The notes under the pieces are model-generated. The model did no database searches, was not told where the DNA came from, and was given only the letters and a program-made list of their open reading frames with translations. 64,000 nucleotides of DNA from an uncultured Adlercreutzia sp. Lineage in GTDB: Bacteria > Actinomycetota > Coriobacteriia > Coriobacteriales > Eggerthellaceae. Position numbers and translations under genes: made by a program. Of the stretch, positions 15,373-24,232 are shown in pieces. Each line of letters starts with the position of its first letter. Positions within the stretch are counted from its first letter, which is position 1. Where the stretch lies: positions 124,001 through 188,000 of the forward strand of contig NZ_CAUASN010000001.1 in the NCBI RefSeq assembly GCF_958431955.1, given 5' to 3'.

Positions 15373-16398
15373 ATGGCAGACGAGAAGGTGATGCTCGGCC
15401 ACGGCTCGGGCGGCTCGATGATGAAGCGCATTATCGACGAGGTGTTCTTCGAGGCCTACGGTACCGACGAGCTGCTCGTGGGCGACGATGCCGCAGTGCT
15501 CGCGGCCCTCGCACCCGGGGAGCGCATCGCGTACTCCACCGACAGCTTCGTGGTGACGCCCCACTTCTTCCCCGGCGGCGACATCGGGCGTCTGGCTGTG
15601 TGCGGCACGGTGAACGACGTGGCCACTTCCGGTGCTCGGCCGCTGTATCTGTCCTGCGCCTTCATTCTGGAAGAGGGCTTTCCCATGGATGACCTGCGCC
15701 GTATCTGCGCCTCCATGGCCGCCTGCGCGAAGGAGGCCGGGGTGCGCATCGTCACGGGCGACACCAAGGTGGTGAACCGCGGCCACGGTGACGGCATCTA
15801 CATCAACACGAGCGGCGTGGGTGCCCTTCCCTCCGACGTGAACCTGGGCGGCGCGCAGATTCGCCCCGGAGACGCGGTGCTCGTGAGCGGCACGCTGGGC
15901 GATCATGGCATCACCATCATGAGCTGCCGCGAGGGCCTGAACTTCTCGGCCGATATTGAAAGCGATGCGGCCCCGCTGAACCACCTCATCGCCGACGTGC
16001 TGGCAGCCGCGCCGAACACGCGCTGCTTCCGCGATCCCACGCGCGGCGGCCTCGCTTCCACGCTGAACGAGCTGGCCGTCCAGTCGGGCACCGACATCAC
16101 GGTGGACGAAGACGCCGTGCCCGTGAAGGACGCGGTGCTCGGTGCCTGCGAGATGCTCGGCTACGACGTGCTGCAGGTGGCCAACGAGGGCAAGATGGTC
16201 TGCGTGGTGGCCGCCGACGAGGCTGAGGCAGCCCTGGCCGCCATGCGTGCGAACCCCTACGGTGCCGATGCGGCCATCATCGGGCAGGTGGCTGCAGCCG
16301 ACCCGTCCCGCGGCTCGAAGGTGTTCCTGCGCACATCGTTCGGTAGCACCCGCATCTTGGACATGCTCGTCGGCGAGCAGCTTCCCCGCATCTGCTAG
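15373..16398 (+). CDS. hypE: Hydrogenase maturation factor HypE
   Basis: 341 residues, PurM-like fold. Key signs are GHGSGGSMM at the start, VGDDAAVL, TGDTKVVNRG, and RDPTRGGLASTLNE, with the invariant C-terminal PRIC whose terminal Cys receives the carbamoyl/cyano group. HypE with HypF makes the cyanide ligands of the NiFe centre in the cytoplasm. ATG 15373 follows GAGAGGAC. The usual partners HypA-D and HypF are not in the window, so this is a detached hyp gene sitting with nikR. Confidence 0.95.
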   Translation: MADEKVMLGHGSGGSMMKRIIDEVFFEAYGTDELLVGDDAAVLAALAPGERIAYSTDSFVVTPHFFPGGDIGRLAVCGTVNDVATSGARPLYLSCAFILEEGFPMDDLRRICASMAACAKEAGVRIVTGDTKVVNRGHGDGIYINTSGVGALPSDVNLGGAQIRPGDAVLVSGTLGDHGITIMSCREGLNFSADIESDAAPLNHLIADVLAAAPNTRCFRDPTRGGLASTLNELAVQSGTDITVDEDAVPVKDAVLGACEMLGYDVLQVANEGKMVCVVAADEAEAALAAMRANPYGADAAIIGQVAAADPSRGSKVFLRTSFGSTRILDMLVGEQLPRIC

Positions 16399-16403
16399 AG
16401 GGG

Positions 16404-16469
16404 CGCCTATCGGCCCGGCGCGACCGCTTACCGGGCCGATAGGCGGCGGTTTAGCAACACCTAAACCGC
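16404..16469 (+). terminator. Two consecutive strong hairpins after hypE
   Basis: CGCCTATCGGCCCGG/CCGGGCCGATAGGCG is a perfect 15-bp stem (16404-16445). It is followed at once by GCGGTTTAG/CTAAACCGC (16446-16469). A T-run is lacking, but the structures would end or process the transcript. Confidence 0.55.
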
Positions 16470-16594
16470 TCCCTGAGAAGTTCCGGATTCCTACTTGCGC
16501 TCCGCTGCTTTCATGGTATCTTGCGCAATGTGGTTGGGAGCCGAGCTCCCCGCCCTCAATGACGAGGAATGATATTTGAACGAAGGAGCTTCCC

Positions 16595-16783
16595 ATGTCT
16601 CATCCGGTTATTGAAGCTGACGAGTGCATCGGCTGCGGCATCTGCGTTGACGCTTGCCCCCAGGAAGTGCTCGAGGTTGTCAACGGCGTTGCCGACGCTG
16701 TGAACGAGGATGCCTGCATCGCCTGCGGCGACTGCGTGGAAGAGTGCCCCATGGGCGCCATCCCCGAGATCGTGGAGGACTAA
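16595..16783 (+). CDS. Two-cluster 4Fe-4S ferredoxin
   Basis: 62 residues with two classical motifs, CIGCGICVDACP and CIACGDCVEECP, and a pseudo-two-fold repeat, the length of clostridial-type ferredoxins. It carries electrons at low potential in the cytoplasm. GAAGGAG lies 7 bases before ATG 16595. It is monocistronic, with a hairpin terminator downstream. Confidence 0.95.
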   Translation: MSHPVIEADECIGCGICVDACPQEVLEVVNGVADAVNEDACIACGDCVEECPMGAIPEIVED

Positions 16784-16848
16784 CTCCGCCTTATCGCCCG
16801 CTGGCGGCTCGCCGCCGAATCATGCGGTCCGTATTGGCCCGCCGCGCG

Positions 16849-16880
16849 AAGGCCCCTTGGCTGCGTGGCGGGCCTTTCTG
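16849..16880 (+). terminator. Terminator after ferredoxin gene
   Basis: AAGGCCC pairs with GGGCCTT, followed by TCTG. Confidence 0.55.
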
Positions 16881-16988
16881 CACCTCAGGGGGCGGTTTGC
16901 GCGGTTTTATGCTATATTGGGACGAGTCGCGTGCGCAAGGGGGAGCCGCAGGTGCGCAGGGGGCGACAGAGCAGCTGAGAGGAGCCTG

Positions 16989-17501
16989 GTGAGGAAGAGC
17001 AACTGGATTATCGTCATCCTGCTGGCCACCGCTTCGGTGGTCTTCCTCTGGTTGTGGTGGGCTCTTCAGTTCAACCTGGTCGACAACCCCCTCGACGTGA
17101 TGGTCACTGTGGTGTGGTGGGTGGTCATCGCCGTGGTCTGCGTGGCCATTCATCTGGCTGAGAAGAAGCGCCAGGAGCGGATCCGCACGGTGTTCCTCGC
17201 GCCGGGCCTGATGTACAACTGCGAAACCGGGGTCACGCGCATGGGCGGCGATGCCGCAGTATCCGACGAGCTGGAGCGCCTTCTGAGCAACCTCACCTAC
17301 GGGTTCGACATGGCCGAGCTGCCGGCCAATTCCCGCGTGCGCTTCCAGCGCATCGTGCGCACCTCGAAGTTCTCCGACGGAGGGAGCGTCTGGGAGGGGG
17401 AAGTGGTCGAGGTGACACGTCCCGACCGCCCGATGCCCTTCCGCAACCGCCGCGAGCTGGTGTCCATCGTCGACGATACCACACGGCCGGCTCGTTCCTA
17501 G
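16989..17501 (+). CDS. Small membrane protein, function unknown
   Basis: 170 residues starting at GTG 16989, set by GAGAGGAG 4 bases upstream and by a promoter with TATATT near 16911. Two N-terminal transmembrane helices (WIIVILLATASVVFLWLWWAL and MVTVVWWVVIAVVCVAIHLA region) precede a soluble domain of about 95 residues with a Lys/Arg-rich junction. The soluble part ends in a beta-rich segment (VWEGEVVEVTRPDRPMPF). No family recognised. Confidence 0.7.
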   Translation: MRKSNWIIVILLATASVVFLWLWWALQFNLVDNPLDVMVTVVWWVVIAVVCVAIHLAEKKRQERIRTVFLAPGLMYNCETGVTRMGGDAAVSDELERLLSNLTYGFDMAELPANSRVRFQRIVRTSKFSDGGSVWEGEVVEVTRPDRPMPFRNRRELVSIVDDTTRPARS

Positions 17502-17726
17502 CTACGACCGCTCGGCCGTCTTGCGTTACCGTTCGGTATCAAAATTTCCCTATCAATAGACTGTCACTTTCCGACCAAGATCGGCGGCCCTCGTGCGCGC
17601 CCGTTAAATGTTGCGTAGAATTGTCAGGAATAGTGGAAGAAGTGTCTCCCGAGGTCGGCCGGGGATTGAGGGGCCGATGCGGGAGCGTTGGGCGCTGGGG
17701 CGCCGGGGTTAAGGAGAATGGGTACG

Positions 17727-20700
17727 ATGAGCGTATTCGAGCGCATGACCGACGTGCGGCACCGCCGGAGCGGGAAGGCTCTCTCGGTGGTCTTGGCGGT
17801 TTCGCTATCCCTCTCGTTTCTGAACGTGGCCGGGCTTCCGTCGCGGGCCTTTGCGGAGAATGCCGACGGGGAGGCTCCGATCCTTCCCGTGAGCGACCGG
17901 GCGGCCGACGATCCCGAGGCTGCTCCCGTACCGTCCGGCGATGCCGATGAGGCTGACCTCTCCCCGGAGGAGCCTGCGGTCGCCGATGCGGTCGACGGCG
18001 AGGAGGAAGCACCCGGCGCCGATGGCGATGCGGCCGACGAGGCGGTCTCCGGTTCTGTGGAGGATGCCGCCGCCGGCGAGCCCTCAGGCGACGAGCCCGT
18101 TCCTCCGGCCGACGAGGCCGATGCCGCCGGCGAGGAGGCGGAAGGGCCCCTGCCGGATTCCCCCGCGCTGCCCGCCGCGTCGCTTTCGGCCGAGGCCAAC
18201 GACGGCACGCGCGTGACGGTGACCGCCTCCGCGGGCTTTCCCGCCGGCGCTCAGCTGCGCATCGAGACGGCCCTGTCGCAGGAAGTGACCGAGGCGCTGC
18301 GCGCGGCGCTTCCCGCTGGAAAGCAGCTGGGGGCGCATACCGCTTACAAGATCGAGGTGCTCGACGCGGCCGGCGAGTCTGCGGGCGCGCTCGGCGATCT
18401 GACGGTGAGCATGGACAATCCGCCCGTCGGCCCGCTGGGCGTGGAGGTGTTTCGCCTCGTGGGCAACGGCCATGCTCAGCAGGTGCAGGGCGCGCTCCAG
18501 CTCGTGCCCGATTACGCGGGGCTGTCGTTCGTGACCCCGGCCGCCTCCTCGGTGTACGCCCTGGCGGTGATCGAGGACGCCCCGGCGGCCGACGAGCCCG
18601 GCCAGCCCGGCGACGGCTCCGAGGGTGAGGGCGGCGCGCCGCAGGATCCCCCGGTGGCCCTTCCCGGAGACACCCCCTCGGAGGAAGGCGGCTCGAACGA
18701 CGGCGCCGCGCGCGTCGAGAGCCTCGAGCTGTACGTGGGCGAGGCCCGTGCGGTGTCGTGCATCGCCGGCCACAACCACAGCTGGGTGACCGACGACGCA
18801 GCAGTGGCGTCCTTGGCGAACGCGAGCAGCCCCACGGTGACGATCAGGGCCGCATCCCCCGGCACGACGACGGTGCGCTGCGATGACCAGGCGCTCTTCA
18901 CCGTAACGGTGAAGGAGGCCCCCGCAAGCGAGGTCGTGACCCACTTCTACTTCCTGCCCCCCACCGCCGATGGCACGCCGGGCAGCACCGAGAACGCCAA
19001 GTACCTGGGCTCGGGTCTCGTGCGCGTGCCCGCGGGCTACGAGTCGCATCGCCCTCTGGTGAACGGCAGCGTCATCGCCTCTTCCGCCGATGCCGCCGGC
19101 AACCCGATCGCCAACAAGGTGGTGAACCTGCGCGAGATGATCGTGGAGGCCCCCTCCGACAAGGAGATCCGTACGGGCCTGGCCGCCTATTACCGCGGCA
19201 CGCTCGACGGCGCCCAGGACGGCCAGACCTCTCGACTGAAGTACGACGATTCCTGGACCTATACCTACGAGCCCGTGCTCTTCGAGGGCGAGAAGACCTC
19301 TGTGGGCTACAACGGGTCGGCCATCGAGCCCTCCTCGGCCTATCATATGTATGTGTCGTTGAACGTGACGACGCCCGATAGCTACACGGTGTCCTACACG
19401 GTGAGCACCCCTACCGGCACCGAGACGCGCTCGGTCATGCACCAGCAAGGCGATGAGCCCATTGCCCTGGCCGGCTTGACCGAGGGAGTTTCCTCCGTGA
19501 CCGTCGACGGCATTCAGTACCATGCCTCCAAGACGGTCGAGGGCGGCACGCGCTACCTCTTTGACGGGTGGTATGCCGATGCGGCGTTCCGGACGCGCGC
19601 CGCGGCCGTTTACGACGAGGGCGTCTCGGCCACGTTCTACGCGCGCTATGTGGCCGAGAACGCGCCGACGGCGACCTTCGATGCCGCGGGAGGCACCTTC
19701 GCCGACGGCACGACGGCCCCGCAGGCGCTGCGGGTGAGCGAGGGCGGTTCCTACTGGCTGCCCGAGGCGCCCGAGCGCTTCGGCTACACGTTCGCCGGCT
19801 GGAAGATGGAGGGCAACGACGCCCTGCACGCCGCCGGAATGGGCCGCACCATGGGAAGCGCAGACGTGCGCTACGTGGCCGCCTGGACGCCGGGCGCTGC
19901 GAGCATCGTGTTCGATGCGGGAGACGGCTCCCTTGAGGAGGGCGCCTCCGCCGAGTTGACCGGTATTACGGGCGCGGCCCTGTCCGACCGCTCGCTGCCC
20001 ACGCCCGTCCTGCCGGGCTACCGCTTCGTGGGCTGGTACACGAGCGAGGGGTTGACCGGTTCCGCGCTCTTGCAGCTGCCGAGCGTCTTCCCCGCCGGCC
20101 GCACCACCTACTACGCCAAGTACGAGGAAGATCCCTCCCAGCGCTATACCGTCTCCTACCTGATCGATCCCGGCAACCGTGCCGCGGGTCATCTCGAGCA
20201 GGGCCTGACGGTGGGCGCGACGGGGGCGTCGCTCGCCGACCGCAACCTGCTCACGGGGATCTCGGACGGCGTGCGGGGTGCCGTTGTGCGCCCGAACCCC
20301 GGCTACCGGTTCAAGGGCTGGTTCAAGATGAGCTCCCGTGATGCGGGCGTGATGGAGGATCAGGTCACCGATGCGCTCACGCTCGAGTTGACCCCGGCAG
20401 TGGCCGCGGCCCACCTGAACGGGAACGCGGCGGAAGGGTTCGCGGACACCACCTTTGTGGCCTGCTTCGATTTCGTGGGTCCCTTCGGCGCGTCCCACGA
20501 GTACCGCATTGAGTACTTCCTCATGGGCGACGACGGCGCCTATGCCGATACGGCCACCTGCGTCCGCGAGCTTTCGGGCAACGATTACCTGCCGGTGCAG
20601 GCGAGCGCCCAGGACAAGGCCTTCGACCTCGCGGGTCTGCGCGGCGTTCCCGCCGACTACGCTGTCGAGAACTACGTGCCTGACGACGACGCGCCGGGAG

Positions 20701-22997
20701 CGGTGTACGAGGGAATTCTGGAACCGGGCCGGGATGTGGCGCTGAAGGTGTACCTCAAGAAGCGCCTGGCCGTTGCGTTCGATGCCGGCGCGCACGGCGC
20801 GATTGATGTGGCGAGTGTGGCGGAAGACGCGGTGCTCTCCGAGGATGGCGCCGTGGCCACCTACCGCCGCCTGCTCGGCGAGGCGGGCCCGGCGGCTCCG
20901 GCGGTCGTGCCGGCTGCGGGCTATCGCTTCGACGGATGGTCGGCGGGCGACGCAGCTGACGCCGACCCGACGGCGCCGGTGCGCCGGGCGGTCACGTACT
21001 CGGCCCGCTACACGGCCCTTCCCGCCACGATGACGTTCGTGGAGAACGGCGGTGCCGCCGTGGAGGCCCTCGAGGGCGTCACGGGCGAGCCGCTGGGCTC
21101 GACGGAGCTTCCCGCGACCGAGCGGGAGGGCTACGCGTTCGCCGGTTGGTACGACAACGAGGCATGCGAGGGGGATGCCCTCACGGCGCTGCCCGCGACG
21201 ATGCCGGCGGGCGAGACGGTGTACTACGCCAAGTGGGAGGCGCTGCCCGCGCGCATCATCTTCGACAAGAACGCTGCCGATGCCACTGGTTCGGCCCCGG
21301 TGGGCCTGCACGGCGTGACCGACGGCGCGGTGACGGTAGCCTTCCCCACGGCGGTGAACCTGGAGCGTGCGGGCTACGTGTTCGCCGGCTGGAACAGCGC
21401 TGCCGACGGCTCGGGCGAGGTCGTGGAGGGATTCCCCGCCACCTTCCCCGCCGGCGAGACGGTCTACTACGCCCAGTGGCGGCTTGACGTGTCGGGCCTT
21501 GAGGCCGCCGACTTCTCCTACGAGGGCGTCTACGACGGGCGCGACCATCGCCTGGGGCTGCCGGCGGGCTTCTCCCTCAAAGAGGGCGAGCGGTTCGCCA
21601 TGCTCGTGGGGGAGACGTGGGTGACCGATCCCGAGCAGCTTCCGCGCTACCGGCATGTGGCAGACGGCGCGGAGGACCTGACGGTGGGTATCCTCTCCCG
21701 CGACGGCGAGGTGCTCTTCCGCGCCGACGGGGTGTCGGCGCGCATCACGCCGGCCGCGCTCCATGTGGCCACGGGCTCCGTCGTGCAGCCCTACAACGGC
21801 GCCCCTGCCGTAAGCGAGCAGATTGCCGTGACGGGCCTGGTGAACGGCGAGACGGTGGGTGCCCGCGCGACGGGTGCTGCCACCGAGGTGGGCGAGGAGG
21901 TGCCGAACACCTTCGAGCTGACCTGGGCGGGGGCCGGCAATGACTACACGGCTCAGGAAGGCGACTACGCGGTGACCGCCGATCTGGGCGTGATTCGCAT
22001 GGTGTCGGCGGAGTGCCCGGTGTCCATCGAGGGCTTCGCGGGCGTCTACGATGGTGTGGAGCACGCTGTGACCTGGGAGTCTCCCGAGGCGGAGGTGGTC
22101 TTCGACGCGCCGCTGGCCTACACCGAGGTCGGGCGGTACGAGATCGGCTACACGGTGAGCTGCCCCGATCACGGCACCTTCGCGGGTACCGTGGCGGTGA
22201 ACATCCTCGCGCGTCCCGTGACCATCCAGGTAGAGGACTCCTTCAAGATCGCCGGCACGGCAGATCCGCTGTTCCGAGGCTCCATCGTGGAGGGCGACCT
22301 AGTCGACGAGGACGATCTGGGCATGATCTCCTTTGAGCGCAGCGTCGAGGGCGAGGATGTGGGCTTATACACGGCTGCGCTGACGGCGCGGTTCGAGCCG
22401 AACGCCAACTACGCCGTGGCGGTGCTGCCCGGCACCTTCACCATCGGGCCGGCCGGCTCCACGGTGGTGCCCAGCCAGAACCCGTTGCTGCCCCCGCGCG
22501 GCACGGCCGGACCCGGGCCCTCCGGCGACGCTGCCGTGCCCGGTGATGCGACGTCTGCAATGACGTCGGCAGTAACGGCCGCGGTGTCGGCGGTTGTGGG
22601 CGGCATGAGCGCGCCGTCCGGCACTGCGGTGACGCGCGCGTCCGACGCGGGCGCGGCCATGGGCTACGTGGCCCGCGCCGCCGAGGTGCTGCTCGACGAG
22701 GAGACCCCGCTTGCGGCGACGGCGATGGGGGACGACGAGGTGCCCACCATCACCCGTGTGGGCGGCGAGGTCATCGAGGATGACGCCACGGCCCTCGGCG
22801 CCTTCGACGAGCCCCATTGCTGGGTGCACTGGCTGATGGTGCTGGGGCTGCTGCTGACGGCGCTCTTCGCCGTGGTGGCGCTCGGCCGTCGGAGCGGGCA
22901 TACGCGCCGCCTCGAGGCCGCCGAGGCCGAAGTCCTGGCACCGGGCTGTTCCAGCCCGCAATCGCAGGCGCCGCGGGCGGTGCGGCGCACGCTCTAG
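17727..22997 (+). CDS. Large cell-surface protein with InlB-type B-repeats and MBG-like domains
   Basis: 1756 residues, exported and membrane anchored. A long signal peptide ends near PSRAFAENA. An acidic low-complexity stalk (Ala/Asp/Glu/Pro, about residues 50-165) follows. Then come an Ig-like part, about seven repeats of the Listeria-Bacteroides/InlB B-repeat pattern (each with GYxFxGWY and YYAKY/YYAQW), and MBG-like domains near the end (ILARPVTIQVEDSFKIAGT). It closes with one membrane span (WLMVLGLLLTALFAVVAL) and a basic tail. There is no LPXTG motif, so anchoring is probably by the span. AAGGAG lies 10 bases before ATG 17727 and only 1 base before an upstream ATG, so I prefer 17727. 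Adhesion or host interaction is inferred. Confidence 0.85.
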   Translation: MSVFERMTDVRHRRSGKALSVVLAVSLSLSFLNVAGLPSRAFAENADGEAPILPVSDRAADDPEAAPVPSGDADEADLSPEEPAVADAVDGEEEAPGADGDAADEAVSGSVEDAAAGEPSGDEPVPPADEADAAGEEAEGPLPDSPALPAASLSAEANDGTRVTVTASAGFPAGAQLRIETALSQEVTEALRAALPAGKQLGAHTAYKIEVLDAAGESAGALGDLTVSMDNPPVGPLGVEVFRLVGNGHAQQVQGALQLVPDYAGLSFVTPAASSVYALAVIEDAPAADEPGQPGDGSEGEGGAPQDPPVALPGDTPSEEGGSNDGAARVESLELYVGEARAVSCIAGHNHSWVTDDAAVASLANASSPTVTIRAASPGTTTVRCDDQALFTVTVKEAPASEVVTHFYFLPPTADGTPGSTENAKYLGSGLVRVPAGYESHRPLVNGSVIASSADAAGNPIANKVVNLREMIVEAPSDKEIRTGLAAYYRGTLDGAQDGQTSRLKYDDSWTYTYEPVLFEGEKTSVGYNGSAIEPSSAYHMYVSLNVTTPDSYTVSYTVSTPTGTETRSVMHQQGDEPIALAGLTEGVSSVTVDGIQYHASKTVEGGTRYLFDGWYADAAFRTRAAAVYDEGVSATFYARYVAENAPTATFDAAGGTFADGTTAPQALRVSEGGSYWLPEAPERFGYTFAGWKMEGNDALHAAGMGRTMGSADVRYVAAWTPGAASIVFDAGDGSLEEGASAELTGITGAALSDRSLPTPVLPGYRFVGWYTSEGLTGSALLQLPSVFPAGRTTYYAKYEEDPSQRYTVSYLIDPGNRAAGHLEQGLTVGATGASLADRNLLTGISDGVRGAVVRPNPGYRFKGWFKMSSRDAGVMEDQVTDALTLELTPAVAAAHLNGNAAEGFADTTFVACFDFVGPFGASHEYRIEYFLMGDDGAYADTATCVRELSGNDYLPVQASAQDKAFDLAGLRGVPADYAVENYVPDDDAPGAVYEGILEPGRDVALKVYLKKRLAVAFDAGAHGAIDVASVAEDAVLSEDGAVATYRRLLGEAGPAAPAVVPAAGYRFDGWSAGDAADADPTAPVRRAVTYSARYTALPATMTFVENGGAAVEALEGVTGEPLGSTELPATEREGYAFAGWYDNEACEGDALTALPATMPAGETVYYAKWEALPARIIFDKNAADATGSAPVGLHGVTDGAVTVAFPTAVNLERAGYVFAGWNSAADGSGEVVEGFPATFPAGETVYYAQWRLDVSGLEAADFSYEGVYDGRDHRLGLPAGFSLKEGERFAMLVGETWVTDPEQLPRYRHVADGAEDLTVGILSRDGEVLFRADGVSARITPAALHVATGSVVQPYNGAPAVSEQIAVTGLVNGETVGARATGAATEVGEEVPNTFELTWAGAGNDYTAQEGDYAVTADLGVIRMVSAECPVSIEGFAGVYDGVEHAVTWESPEAEVVFDAPLAYTEVGRYEIGYTVSCPDHGTFAGTVAVNILARPVTIQVEDSFKIAGTADPLFRGSIVEGDLVDEDDLGMISFERSVEGEDVGLYTAALTARFEPNANYAVAVLPGTFTIGPAGSTVVPSQNPLLPPRGTAGPGPSGDAAVPGDATSAMTSAVTAAVSAVVGGMSAPSGTAVTRASDAGAAMGYVARAAEVLLDEETPLAATAMGDDEVPTITRVGGEVIEDDATALGAFDEPHCWVHWLMVLGLLLTALFAVVALGRRSGHTRRLEAAEAEVLAPGCSSPQSQAPRAVRRTL

Positions 22998-23017
22998 AAG
23001 CCTTCCCCCTCCCCCTT

Positions 23018-23048
23018 GCAGAGGGCCGCTGACACGGCGGCCCTCTGC
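23018..23048 (+). terminator. Terminator after the surface protein gene
   Basis: GCAGAGGGCCGC pairs perfectly with GCGGCCCTCTGC (12 bp). A second inverted repeat, GCCTTACGA/TCGTAAGGC, overlaps at 23047-23078. Confidence 0.65.
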
Positions 23049-23136
23049 CTTACGACAATGAAAGCCGATTCGTAAGGCAGGGCGCGGCGGATGGGGCTAT
23101 ACTGGCGCCAGACCATTTCCACTGAGGAGGTATCTT

Positions 23137-23580
23137 ATGACCGATCCGCAACTCGATCCGAACCAGCAGGCCGCGGCCGCCGCAGCCTACCAGGCCCAGC
23201 CCCAAGGCCAGCCGCAGCAGCCCTACCAGGCCCAGCAGCAGCCGTATCAGCAGCCCTATCAGGCCAGCTACGAGCAGCCGCAGGTGGCCTACCAGCAGGT
23301 GTACGCCCAGCCCGTGGCGGCCGCCGCACCCGAGCAGCTGTACCCCATGACCGACACTGATCGCAACCTGCGTCTCGTGGCGTTCATCTTCGTCATCCTG
23401 TCGCTCGTGGGCTCGTGCTGGCTCATCATCCCGCTGGCGTGGATGATTCCCATGGCCGTCATCTCCTGGGGCATCTACAAGGGCACCAAGGCCAACACCG
23501 TCGCCTTCGACGTGTGCACCCTCATCTTCTGCTCGCTCGTCGCGGGCATCCTGCTCCTCTGCTCCAACAAGGATCGCTAA
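23137..23580 (+). CDS. Small membrane protein with Gln/Tyr/Pro-rich N-terminus
   Basis: 147 residues. The first 65 are low-complexity Gln/Ala/Tyr/Pro (QQPYQ repeats), followed by two or three transmembrane helices (LVAFIFVILSLVGSCWLIIP, IPMAVISWGIYKG, and a C-terminal span). TATACT near 23098 and GAGGAGG 7 bases before the ATG give a clear promoter and ribosome site. The layout resembles actinobacterial DUF4190/DUF4870-like membrane proteins, function unknown. Confidence 0.75.
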   Translation: MTDPQLDPNQQAAAAAAYQAQPQGQPQQPYQAQQQPYQQPYQASYEQPQVAYQQVYAQPVAAAAPEQLYPMTDTDRNLRLVAFIFVILSLVGSCWLIIPLAWMIPMAVISWGIYKGTKANTVAFDVCTLIFCSLVAGILLLCSNKDR

Positions 23581-23614
23581 GCTCCTCGCAGCAGTTCGAG
23601 CCTCTCTCTTATCG

Positions 23615-23661
23615 GAACGAAACGCGGGCGCCCCGGAAAACGGGGCGCCCGCGTTTCGTTC
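23615..23661 (+). terminator. Strong terminator, 21-bp perfect stem
   Basis: The arms 23615-23635 and 23641-23661 are perfectly complementary (core GCGGGCGCCCCG) around GAAAA. T-rich bases fall inside the 3' arm. Confidence 0.75.
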
Positions 23662-23687
23662 TAGCGAAGCAAATAAGAAGCAAATAA

Positions 23688-23894
23688 GATTCAGGCCCCG
23701 CGGGGCTGACGGGGATCTTCCTTAACGTCTTTTCTTCGGTCGAGGAACGCAAAAATGTCCGATTGCTCCAAGTCGACGACTTCTTGGGAGAACCCGATGA
23801 CAAAGCTCATGTGATTGAGCCTGAAAATTGCATCGATTGCCATATTTGCGAGGATGTGTGCCCGACTCATGCGGTGCATCTCGTGGCCGCTTAG
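23688..23894 (+). pseudogene. Remnant of a 4Fe-4S ferredoxin-domain protein
   Basis: An open frame of 68 codons begins right after a TAA and has no ATG or GTG near its start. Its last half is a clean ferredoxin motif, EPENCIDCHICEDVCPTHAV, ending in TAG at 23892. The preceding part (SSVEERKNVRLLQVDDFLGE) reads like protein. Only one of the usual two clusters remains. TTG 23763 or GTG 23811 could start a 27-43 residue peptide, but no ribosome site is seen. It lies just upstream of the first molybdenum-enzyme operon. Confidence 0.5.
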
Positions 23895-23953
23895 AATACA
23901 CAGCGTCATAGGCCAGCAGAGGCTGACACCTTGTCGGATGTTCCTGGAATGAA

Positions 23954-23990
23954 AACGGGGAGGAGAGCGGTCCTCTTCTCCGTTCTTGTT
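23954..23990 (+). terminator. Probable terminator before the first molybdenum-enzyme operon
   Basis: AACGGGGAGGA and TCCTCTTCTCCGTT form an imperfect stem followed by CTTGTTG. The rest of 23895-24232 holds no gene. Confidence 0.45.
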
Positions 23991-24090
23991 GACAGCTTTT
24001 CTTCGGTGAAAGCAAAATAACGGTTTTACCAGGCATAATCTTATTTATACTTCAAACGGACTAGAGGGTCTTCTCGAATCGATTTACTTA

Positions 24091-24107
24091 TTTTGAGCGA
24101 TTCAAAA
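24091..24107. promoter_or_regulatory. Palindrome upstream of molybdenum-enzyme operon 1
   Basis: TTTTGA-GCGAT-TCAAAA is an inverted repeat about 45 bases downstream of a possible -10 (TATACT near 24047). It contains the GATTCAAAAC 10-mer also found at 640-649. It may be a regulator site. Confidence 0.35.
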
Positions 24108-24232
24108 CCTCTTTTCGCACCCCCATACTCGAAAGCGAGACAGCGGCCAGTCCTTCGAGGCTGTCGCTTCTCAAGGGGGTTCGCGCCAGCCTTGTCTTGA
24201 GCTGGCATTCATAGCGAAAGGGAGGAGATCCT

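Noticed and set aside
18084..22172. A 1362-codon open frame on the minus strand across the surface protein gene.
   Set aside because: It is the antisense shadow of a high-GC, repeat-rich gene; it shows no motifs, no ribosome site and low-complexity Arg/Gly/His composition.
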